Shown here one piece after another: positions 1-4,470 of a stretch of 5,264 nucleotides of DNA. The notes beneath the pieces were generated by a model. The model searched no databases, was not told where the DNA came from, and saw nothing but the letters and a program-made list of their open reading frames with translations. This DNA is from an uncultured Collinsella sp. (lineage in GTDB: Bacteria; Actinomycetota; Coriobacteriia; Coriobacteriales; Coriobacteriaceae): contig USMA01000097.1 in the NCBI GenBank assembly GCA_900555765.1, positions 1-5,264 on the forward strand, written 5' to 3'. The position numbers were made by a program, and so were the translations under genes. The first letter of the stretch is position 1. Each line of letters starts with the position of its first letter.

Positions 1-2
1 CG

Positions 3-734
3 CTTACGCGAGCAGGCAGGTCGCTGCTCGCCGACGCCCGCCATATCGTGCAGTACTCTCAAGAATCAATCGCACGCGCCCGCGTCGCCGAGCGCGGAGA
101 GAAGCGCATCATCCGCGTGTGAGTGTCGCTCATGACTCCCAGCACGCCGCTCACGAAGCTATGGCCGAAGGTGAAGGAACGTTGCCCTGGCATGAGCCTT
201 CAGGTGGTCACGTTTGAAAACACACCCTCGGCGGCGCGCGGTTTGGCGAACCTCGGGCAAGACATGGATATCGTGGTGGGGATTTTCGACGATGCCTTTC
301 TTAAAGAGCGCGGGTGCCTGGGCCTCGAGCTTTCGCGCGAGCCGCTCTGGTGCGCCGTTCCCGTCGACAGCGAGCTCGCCAAACGCGACATCGTCACATT
401 CGACGACCTCCACAATCACAGTCTTATGCTTATACGCCGGGGCTGGAACACCGAAATCGACCGCGTACGCGACGAGATACTCTTGCATCATCCTCAAATC
501 GCGCTCGTAGACTTCCCGCAATATCGGGTGGAGGTGTTCAATCGCGGCGCGAACGAGGACCTCGCGCTTGCGACGCTGCCGTTGTGGGCCAACGTCCACC
601 CCATGCTCAAAACCGTCCCTACCGATTGGGACTGTCTCGTGTCTTACGGGCTGCTTCATTCGCCGCACCCCGCCGACCATGTGCGGGAGTTCCTCGATGC
701 GGTGTCTGCCGTGCTCGAGGCAAAGCATCGATAG
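3..734 (+). pseudogene. LysR-type transcriptional regulator, N-terminus off-window, interrupted by an in-frame TGA
   Basis: The frame is open from the left edge and reads as the end of a LysR helix-turn-helix/linker region (LTRAGRSLLADARHIV, matching the family's 'LTxAGxxLLxxAR' stretch). It then runs into the effector-binding domain. At 120-122 the codon is TGA, directly before VSLMTPSTPL. LysR proteins usually have a glycine at this first beta-strand ('IRVGVS'), so a single GGA-to-TGA change explains the break. After it the frame runs 203 codons through a typical effector domain (LWPKVKERCPGMSLQVV, then DMDIVVGIFDD) to TAG at 732-734. Re-initiation at the adjacent GTG (123) would give a protein without the DNA-binding domain, and no good Shine-Dalgarno precedes it. 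TGA ends other genes here (3496-3498, 4300-4302), so recoding is unlikely. A sequencing error cannot be excluded. The family call is firm; the inducer and targets are unknown. Confidence 0.82.
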
Positions 735-875
735 GCAATCGCGAGCAGATGCGCTTATGCCTATGGGAATAACGGGAACTGGCTTCTGAACTCGCGTTTT
801 GATACCGTTGAGTACTGCCTGATACTGTTCGTCGTCGCCGCAAGGCAAAGCCACCGGCTAAGTAGCGGGAATAAC

Positions 876-911
876 AGTCTCCGGACCCTCTGGTTCGGAG
901 GCTTTCTTTTT
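876..911 (+). terminator. Rho-independent terminator after the LysR gene
   Basis: AGTCTCCGGACC (876-887) pairs with GGTTCGGAGGCT (892-903), giving 12 bp including two G-T wobbles around a CTCT loop. The T-rich run TTCTTTTT (904-911) follows. The hairpin lies about 140 nt beyond the LysR stop and before the convergent merR gene. I see no gene in 735-875, apart from a duplicated GGGAATAAC at 765-773 and 867-875. Confidence 0.85.
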
Positions 912-963
912 GCATGTCTGCCTAAACGACTCCTTGCCAAAGCCCCTTGAGCATCGGGCGGCA

Positions 964-1404
964 TTATTGAGCGTGGGCGCTATCGTAGGTATCTTTGATC
1001 TCTTCCGGCAAATCGTCGGGAATCAGCGCCTTCACTCTATCCTCGTTGCCATCTTGGATCGCCTGCTCGTAGTACCAGCATTTGCACTTCAACATATCCA
1101 GCGCACGGTTCATGTTCGCGATTTCCGATTCCATGTGGGCCTTCCGCTCCTCGAACATGGCCTTGCGCTTGGGATATGTCGATGGGCCCTCCGCGCACCA
1201 TTCCATGAACAGCCGGATGTCCTTGATCTCCATCCCAGCCTTCTTTAAGCATTCGATGACCCGAAGCGCCTCGAGTTCCGTATCGCCGAATCGGCGAATG
1301 CCGGATGTCCGCTCCAATTCCGGGAACAATCCCTGCTTGTCGTAATAGCGCAGCGTGGAAACGGGCAGACCGAACATATCCGCCACCTGTCCGATTGTGT
1401 ACAT
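964..1404 (-). CDS. MerR-family transcriptional regulator, AdhR/NmlR-like
   Basis: This 146-residue protein begins with the MerR winged-helix signature MYTIGQVADMFGLPVSTLRYYDKQGL (residues 1-26, shown in part: TLRYYDKQGL at 17-26). The wing GIRRFGDTELEAL follows, then the second helical region EIKDIRLFMEWC (59-70). A charged coiled-coil dimerisation helix occupies about 75-105, and a short tail carries KCKCWYYEQA (106-115). An MEWC cysteine plus a CWYYE tail is typical of small MerR regulators next to aldehyde- or redox-stress genes, such as Bacillus AdhR and the NmlR group. Those proteins bend a promoter with an over-long spacer to activate it. I chose the ATG at 1402-1404 because GGAGGA lies just upstream. 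An in-frame TTG five codons earlier (1417-1419) would place that Shine-Dalgarno inside the gene. It is divergent from the CMD-cupin operon and probably controls both that operon and itself. The effector is not determinable from sequence. Confidence 0.93.
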   Translation of the reverse strand: MYTIGQVADMFGLPVSTLRYYDKQGLFPELERTSGIRRFGDTELEALRVIECLKKAGMEIKDIRLFMEWCAEGPSTYPKRKAMFEERKAHMESEIANMNRALDMLKCKCWYYEQAIQDGNEDRVKALIPDDLPEEIKDTYDSAHAQ

Positions 1405-1407
1405 GGT

Positions 1408-1413
1408 TCCTCC
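1408..1413 (-). promoter_or_regulatory. Ribosome binding site that fixes the merR start
   Basis: GGAGGA on the - strand lies 3-4 nt before the ATG at 1402-1404. It is the only good Shine-Dalgarno for this gene and supports the ATG over the upstream TTG at 1417-1419. Confidence 0.7.
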
Positions 1414-1435
1414 GGACAAATCTCGAATTTACTCC

Positions 1436-1466
1436 TTGACCTAAAGTTAGGTTTAGGTATTACCTT
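1436..1466 (+). promoter_or_regulatory. MerR-type promoter/operator between merR and the CMD-cupin operon
   Basis: A good -35 box, TTGACC (1436-1441), is followed 19 bp later by a weak -10, TACCTT (1461-1466). The 19-bp spacer is the hallmark of promoters activated by MerR regulators. The spacer holds nested symmetry. ACCTAA (1439-1444) and TTAGGT (1447-1452) form a 6-2-6 dyad. ACCTAAA (1439-1445) and TTTAGGT (1452-1458) form a 7-6-7 dyad. TTAGGT is repeated head to tail at 1447-1458. AGGTA-T-TACCT (1455-1465) forms a third small dyad. On the other strand, TTGACG (complement of 1473-1478) could be a -35 for merR, with only a poor -10 inside the operator. The box assignment is by eye. The start of transcription would lie about 200 nt before the first intact + strand gene. 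Confidence 0.72.
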
Positions 1467-1498
1467 TATTTTCGTCAATATATATAAGGAGTGCAAGG

Positions 1499-1618
1499 GA
1501 TTTTCGCCAAAGGCGCGCGCTTGCCGGAACGGTTTTCGCCGGCGGCGTGAACGGCGTGGGCGAAATCGCCGGGCATCCCGCTCTGGAGCAGGCGCATCGA
1601 ATGGGCATGGAAATCTAG
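1499..1618 (+). pseudogene. 3' remnant of a flavodoxin-family / NADPH-dependent FMN reductase gene
   Basis: In the leader between operator and CMD-cupin gene, one frame ends with VFAGGVNGVGEIAG followed by HPALEQAHRMGMEI and TAG (1616-1618). This pattern (a Gly-Gly-Val-Asn turn, then G-x-PALE-xA-xxMG-x-I at the very end) resembles the C-terminal helix of flavodoxin-fold NAD(P)H oxidoreductases. No start codon with a Shine-Dalgarno and no upstream domain exist in this frame, which meets a stop at 1454-1456. A neighbouring frame reads IFAKGAR just before ALAGTVF, so a frameshift near 1515-1520 is possible. The simplest reading is that a deletion removed most of a gene that once followed the MerR promoter, joining the promoter to the CMD-cupin gene. 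The family call rests on a short match by eye. Confidence 0.5.
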
Positions 1619-1678
1619 GCGCGGCTTAGCTGCGCGAAAGTAGTTTGTACTCAAAACCATCGACAGGAGGAATCAAAC

Positions 1679-2443
1679 ATGACGATTAAGCAGACAGCGG
1701 GCAGGGATGCCCTGGGGGACTTTGCCCCCAAATTTGCGCAGCTCAATGACGATGTGCTGTTCGGCGAGGTATGGAGTCGAGAAGACGGGCTTTCCCTTCG
1801 AGATCGCAGCATAGTGACGGTGGTTGCCCTAATGGCGCAGGGCCTGACGGACTCTTCGTTTCAATATCATCTGATGTCCGCAAAGAACAATGGCGTGACC
1901 AGGGCTGAGATAGCGGAAATCCTTACGCACGCGGCGTTTTACGCAGGCTGGCCCAAGGCATGGGCGGCCTTTCGCATGGCGAAGGAGGTCTGGGCGGATA
2001 GCGATGCCGCCGACGCAAGAACCAAGCATCAAAACGAGATGGCCTTTCCCATCGGTGCCCCCAACGACGCATTTGCGAAGTACTTTATCGGGCAAAGCTA
2101 CCTCGCGCCCCTTTCCACCGAGCAGGTCGGCATTTACAACGTTACGTTCGAGCCAGGCTGCCGCAACAACTGGCACACCCATCACGCCAAAAGCGGTGGC
2201 GGACAGATCCTCGTCTGCGTGGCCGGTCGAGGGCTTTACCAGGAATGGGGCAAACCGGCACAGGAGCTGTGCCCTGGCGATGTAGTAAATATTCCCGCGG
2301 GCGTAAAGCACTGGCACGGTGCGGCGCCCTACAGCTGGTTCTCCCATCTCGCGGTGGAGGTTCCGGGCGAGGAGGCTTCCAACGAGTGGTTGGAGCCCGT
2401 GGACGACGAGCAATACCTTAAAGCGACTGACAAGGAGGCTTAG
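1679..2443 (+). CDS. Carboxymuconolactone decarboxylase-cupin fusion protein
   Basis: The protein has 254 residues and two domains. Residues about 20-105 form an AhpD-like CMD fold (RDRSIVTVVALMAQG at 41-55, H64, GVTRAEIAEILTHAAFYAG at 72-90). It lacks the Cys-x-x-Cys pair of AhpD peroxidases, so it belongs with the CMD branch rather than peroxiredoxin reductases. Residues about 150-230 are a cupin barrel. Motif 1 has G160, H166 and H168, with Gln176 in the place of the usual metal-binding Glu. Motif 2 is GDVVNIPAGVKHWHGA with G200, P206, G208, H211. These histidines should bind a divalent metal. AGGAGG (1665-1670) lies 8 nt before the ATG. The next gene starts 2 nt after the TAG, so the two form one operon. 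Such fusions are common in anaerobes, but their substrate is generally unknown. A cytoplasmic role with the hydrolase in handling reactive carbonyl or lactone compounds is inference. Confidence 0.92.
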   Translation: MTIKQTAGRDALGDFAPKFAQLNDDVLFGEVWSREDGLSLRDRSIVTVVALMAQGLTDSSFQYHLMSAKNNGVTRAEIAEILTHAAFYAGWPKAWAAFRMAKEVWADSDAADARTKHQNEMAFPIGAPNDAFAKYFIGQSYLAPLSTEQVGIYNVTFEPGCRNNWHTHHAKSGGGQILVCVAGRGLYQEWGKPAQELCPGDVVNIPAGVKHWHGAAPYSWFSHLAVEVPGEEASNEWLEPVDDEQYLKATDKEA

Positions 2444-2445
2444 GC

Positions 2446-3417
2446 ATGGATCAGTTGAAACTGACGCAGGAATGGGACAAAGTGTTCCTCAAAAGCGACA
2501 AGGTTGAGCACAGCAAGGCGACCTTCCGCAACCGATACGGCATCACGCTGGCGGTCGACGTGTACGTGCCGAAGAACGCGGAAGGCAAGCTGCCCGCCAT
2601 CGCCGTCAGCGGCCCGTTTGGCGCGGTGAAGGAGCAGTCCTCCGGTCTGTATGCGCAGAAAATGGCGGAGCTGGGCTTTTTTGCAATTGCCTTTGACCCG
2701 TCCTTTACCGGCGAGAGCGGTGGTACGCCCCGCTATGTAGCATCTCCGGACATCAACACTGAGGACTTTTGCGCAGCGGTGGATTTCCTCTCTGTGCAGG
2801 AAAGTGTTGACCCGGAGCGTATCGGCATTATCGGTATCTGCGGTTGGGGCGGCATGGCAGTCAATGCGGCGGCCATCGACACCCGTATCAAAGCTACCGC
2901 GGCTATGACGATGTACGATATGACCCGCGTGACCGCAAACGGCTATTTTGACGCCGAGGATTCCGAGCAGGCGCGCTTTGAAAAGCGGAAAGCGCTGAAC
3001 GCACAGCGCACCGAGGACTATAAAAACGGCAGCTATGCGCTGGCGGGCGGCGTGGTCGATCCGCTGCCGGAGGATGCGCCGCAGTTTGTAAAGGACTATT
3101 ACGCCTACTATAAGACGCCCCGAGGCTACCATCCCCGCAGCCTCAACTCCAACAGGGGCTGGAATGTGACCTCTCCGCTCTCGCTCCTGAATATGCCGAT
3201 CCTGCAGTACAGCAGCGAGATACGCTCCGCCGTGCTGCTGGTGCATGGCGAAAAGGCGCACTCCCGCTATTTCAGTGAGACGGCTTACAGCAAGCTCACC
3301 GGCAACAACAAGGAGCTGCTCATCATCCCCGGTGCCAACCACACCGATCTTTACGATCAGATGGACGTCATCCCGTTCGAGAAGCTGAAAGCTTTCTTCG
3401 ATGAATATCTGAAATAA
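2446..3417 (+). CDS. Alpha/beta hydrolase (YcjY-like / dienelactone hydrolase-related)
   Basis: The protein has 323 residues, no signal peptide and an alpha/beta-hydrolase layout. An oxyanion-side strand (LPAIAVSGPFG, 49-59) precedes FFAIAFDPSFTGESGG (78-93). The nucleophile elbow is GIIGICGWGGMAVNAAA (127-143). A helical lid region follows at about 160-250. Then come the late strand SAVLLVHGEK (261-270) and the histidine motif GANHTDLYD (296-304), with H299 as the likely catalytic base. At the elbow the usual Gly-x-Ser-x-Gly is absent. Trp134 sits in the register of the serine (C132-G-W-G-G136), and Cys132 is the only nucleophilic side chain, as in dienelactone hydrolases (G-x-C-x-G-G). The acid may be E269. 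AAGGAGG (2432-2438) lies inside the end of the preceding gene, 7 nt before the ATG, giving translational coupling with the CMD-cupin gene. The substrate is unknown. Confidence 0.88.
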   Translation: MDQLKLTQEWDKVFLKSDKVEHSKATFRNRYGITLAVDVYVPKNAEGKLPAIAVSGPFGAVKEQSSGLYAQKMAELGFFAIAFDPSFTGESGGTPRYVASPDINTEDFCAAVDFLSVQESVDPERIGIIGICGWGGMAVNAAAIDTRIKATAAMTMYDMTRVTANGYFDAEDSEQARFEKRKALNAQRTEDYKNGSYALAGGVVDPLPEDAPQFVKDYYAYYKTPRGYHPRSLNSNRGWNVTSPLSLLNMPILQYSSEIRSAVLLVHGEKAHSRYFSETAYSKLTGNNKELLIIPGANHTDLYDQMDVIPFEKLKAFFDEYLK

Positions 3418-3433
3418 GGCCGCAGGCATAGAA

Positions 3434-3470
3434 AAGCCCACCGTGATTCTATAAGAATCACGGTGGGCTT
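3434..3470. terminator. Perfect 17-bp hairpin between convergent genes
   Basis: AAGCCCACCGTGATTCT (3434-3450) and AGAATCACGGTGGGCTT (3454-3470) pair perfectly around a 3-nt loop, 17 nt after the hydrolase stop. Read on the - strand the stem ends in CTTTTC, a short T-run, so it serves the small - strand gene at 3496-3858 best. For the + strand operon it lacks a clear T-run but could still end transcription. Confidence 0.8.
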
Positions 3471-3495
3471 ATACCGTTTGCGGAATTTGCATATT

Positions 3496-3858
3496 TCAAA
3501 AATTTTTAAGATAATTTCCGCAAATTGAATATACATTATTCTTTGATACAAGCTTATAGCTATCGTATATATCTGGCTCATCGGAGTCAACAGCTATCTC
3601 AAATCCTGCCTCATCGATCTGGATATCAACGTAATTACCGTTATAACGGCCTTGCAAGTCGATACATTTATATTCTTTCAGCCATGTAATATATATTTGT
3701 ATCTTCGTCATTCCCAGCTCTGTAAAAAACGATTTGAGGCTTCCGTTGAGATAATCCGAAAGCAACTCATCAAAACCAGAAAGATCACCGTTTCTGTCCT
3801 TCAGATATTGCTCTATTTTCTTTTTCTTTGATTGAAGCAGCAAATCAAATACAAACAC
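3496..3858 (-). CDS. Hypothetical protein of about 120 residues, AT-rich
   Basis: I do not recognise this protein. It would be a soluble cytoplasmic protein with no signal peptide or membrane span. A lysine-rich stretch sits near the N-terminus (QSKKKKIEQYLKDRNGD), followed by a helical, acidic region (FDELLSDYLNGSLKSFF). The C-terminal half is beta-rich and acidic (NYVDIQIDEAGFEIAVDSDE). The small, acidic, AT-rich nature recalls immunity- or antitoxin-like accessory genes, but that is only a guess. The start is uncertain. No ATG lies near the 5' end, GTG (3856-3858) gives 120 residues, TTG (3841-3843) is an alternative, and neither has a strong Shine-Dalgarno. The frame is closed upstream by TAA at 3886-3888, next to the promoter. 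The gene ends with TGA (3496-3498) before a hairpin. Its codon use is far more AT-rich than the hydrolase and dehydratase genes on either side, which suggests separate acquisition. Confidence 0.68.
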   Translation of the reverse strand: MFVFDLLLQSKKKKIEQYLKDRNGDLSGFDELLSDYLNGSLKSFFTELGMTKIQIYITWLKEYKCIDLQGRYNGNYVDIQIDEAGFEIAVDSDEPDIYDSYKLVSKNNVYSICGNYLKNF

Positions 3859-3887
3859 CCAATAAGCAGCAAATTCTGACCGGACTT

Positions 3888-3916
3888 ATTATATCATGAC
3901 CTGCGATTCTGGACAA
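3888..3916 (-). promoter_or_regulatory. Sigma-A-type promoter with extended -10 for the small - strand gene
   Basis: On the - strand, TTGTCC (3911-3916; four of six consensus bases) and a perfect TATAAT (3888-3893) are separated by exactly 17 bp. The -10 carries the TG-n extension (TGATATAAT). Transcription would start near 3881, about 20 nt before the GTG start at 3858. Confidence 0.78.
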
Positions 3917-3925
3917 CAGTTATAA

Positions 3926-3956
3926 AAAAGTCCACCGTAAATTACGGTGGACTTTT
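3926..3956 (-). terminator. Intrinsic terminator upstream of the small - strand gene
   Basis: AAAAGTCCACCGTAA (3926-3940) and TTACGGTGGACTTTT (3942-3956) form a 15-bp inverted repeat, in practice about 12 bp around an AAATT loop. On the - strand the stem runs into TTTTTT before ATAACTG, a good intrinsic terminator for transcripts coming from the dehydratase side. On the + strand TTTT also follows. It ends only about 10 nt before the -35 box at 3911-3916, isolating the small gene from read-through. Confidence 0.8.
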
Positions 3957-4242
3957 GCTGTATTTGCCCCAAACGGTGCGTAGAGGCAGGGTATTTGCCC
4001 CAAAAGTACACCAGCCAATATCATAGCAAACTGAGTATATCTCGTACTCCAATGTCTTTTTCTAAAGATAAAAGGATGTAAGGATACAGATAAGACATTC
4101 CTCTGCTCATTACAGAATTCACATGACGAAAATGATACCGCCGGCAACAACTGTCCAAAACCCCATGGAGCGAGCGCAAGAGGGGAGGGTATGCCGCGAT
4201 ACAATGATAAATCATCCTTTCCGCGTGGAACGGATATCATTG
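3957..4242. other. Gene-free stretch between the AT-rich island and the dehydratase operon
   Basis: I see no convincing gene here. Two overlapping - strand frames stay open (down to 3920 from about 4240, and 4021-4215). Neither has a Shine-Dalgarno, and their translations are rich in Cys, Arg, His and Pro without domain character. The stretch contains the 14-bp direct repeat and otherwise may be a 3' untranslated region of the dehydratase operon or decayed sequence. Confidence 0.55.
3960..4004. repeat. 14-bp direct repeat GTATTTGCCCCAAA
   Basis: The exact 14-mer GTATTTGCCCCAAA occurs at 3960-3973 and again at 3991-4004, a 31-bp period. There is no third copy nearby. It may be a small tandem duplication or paired binding sites. 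Confidence 0.75.
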
Positions 4243-4290
4243 AAGGCGCTGCCTCTCAACAGCCTTTCTGCTGTTTTGAGACAACGCCTT
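4243..4290 (-). terminator. Long imperfect hairpin at the 3' end of the dehydratase operon
   Basis: Arms 4243-4263 and 4270-4290 are 21 nt long and match at 17 positions around a 6-nt loop. Two of the four mismatches become G-U pairs when read as - strand RNA but are C-A mismatches as + strand RNA, so the structure is selected for, or made by, leftward transcription. It begins 9 nt after the stop of the 51-residue protein. No T-run follows, so it may be a Rho-dependent or 3'-end-protecting hairpin, with the true intrinsic terminator at 3926-3956. Confidence 0.6.
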
Positions 4291-4299
4291 TGACTCATA

Positions 4300-4455
4300 T
4301 CAGATTTTTTCTTCCACGGTTTTGCTGTCGTGGTATTTGATGAGCGCGTCGTACAGCTTCTCAATGAGCTTCATGTCCGCATTGGTCATATAGGCAAGAA
4401 ACAGCAGACCGAAAAGGGCTGCAACCACAATCAGAACAATCCAGTACCAGGCCAT
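4300..4455 (-). CDS. 51-residue single-span membrane microprotein
   Basis: The gene starts at ATG 4453-4455, ends at TGA 4300-4302 and encodes 51 residues. Residues 3-22 form one hydrophobic span (WYWIVLIVVAALFGLLFLAY) directly after MA, without a cleavage site. A soluble amphipathic, charged tail follows (MKLIEKLYDALIKYHDSKTVEEKI). The likely topology is a membrane anchor with a cytoplasmic helical tail, but orientation is not proven. A near-perfect Shine-Dalgarno, AAGGAGGA (4463-4470), overlaps the last base of the dehydratase stop, and only 14 nt separate the two genes, so expression is coupled to the dehydratase subunit. I do not recognise the family. It lacks the Ala/Pro-rich linker of sodium-pump decarboxylase gamma subunits. 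A role in anchoring or regulating the dehydratase system, or in a linked membrane step, is conjecture. Confidence 0.78.
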   Translation of the reverse strand: MAWYWIVLIVVAALFGLLFLAYMTNADMKLIEKLYDALIKYHDSKTVEEKI

Positions 4456-4462
4456 TTTTTTA

Positions 4463-4470
4463 TCCTCCTT
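4463..4470 (-). promoter_or_regulatory. Strong ribosome binding site overlapping the dehydratase stop codon
   Basis: AAGGAGGA on the - strand lies 7 nt before the ATG at 4453-4455 and shares base 4470 with the TAA stop of the upstream gene. It is the main evidence that the 51-residue gene is translated and coupled. Confidence 0.85.

Noticed and set aside
120..122. TGA read as glycine (alternative genetic code) or selenocysteine in the LysR gene
   Set aside because: TGA is a plausible terminator of other genes in the window (3496-3498, 4300-4302), TGA-for-Gly lineages do not fit the gene content, and LysR regulators have no selenocysteine at this site. A point mutation or sequencing error is simpler.
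159..854. Long - strand open frame opposite the LysR gene
   Set aside because: It is antisense to a clearly homologous LysR effector domain, lacks a Shine-Dalgarno, and its translation has no domain character. It is a by-product of high GC.
2440..3441. 333-codon - strand open frame opposite the hydrolase
   Set aside because: It mirrors almost exactly the alpha/beta hydrolase gene, whose motifs and ribosome binding site are clear. The antisense translation is His/Arg/Val-rich without motifs, and it begins inside the terminator hairpin.
3920..4240. Possible - strand gene of about 106 codons
   Set aside because: It has no Shine-Dalgarno, an overlapping competing frame, a translation rich in Cys, His, Pro and Arg, and an end that runs through the 3926-3956 terminator hairpin.
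4123..4293. + strand ORF of about 56 codons starting ATG at 4123
   Set aside because: It has no ribosome binding site and runs through the imperfect hairpin at 4243-4290. No recognisable composition or motif.
4300..4455. Identity as CydX-like or decarboxylase gamma (OadG/GcdD) subunit
   Set aside because: The Trp/Tyr-rich start and single span are superficially similar, but there is no cytochrome bd or decarboxylase gene here and no Ala/Pro-rich linker. The resemblance is only of hydrophobic shape.
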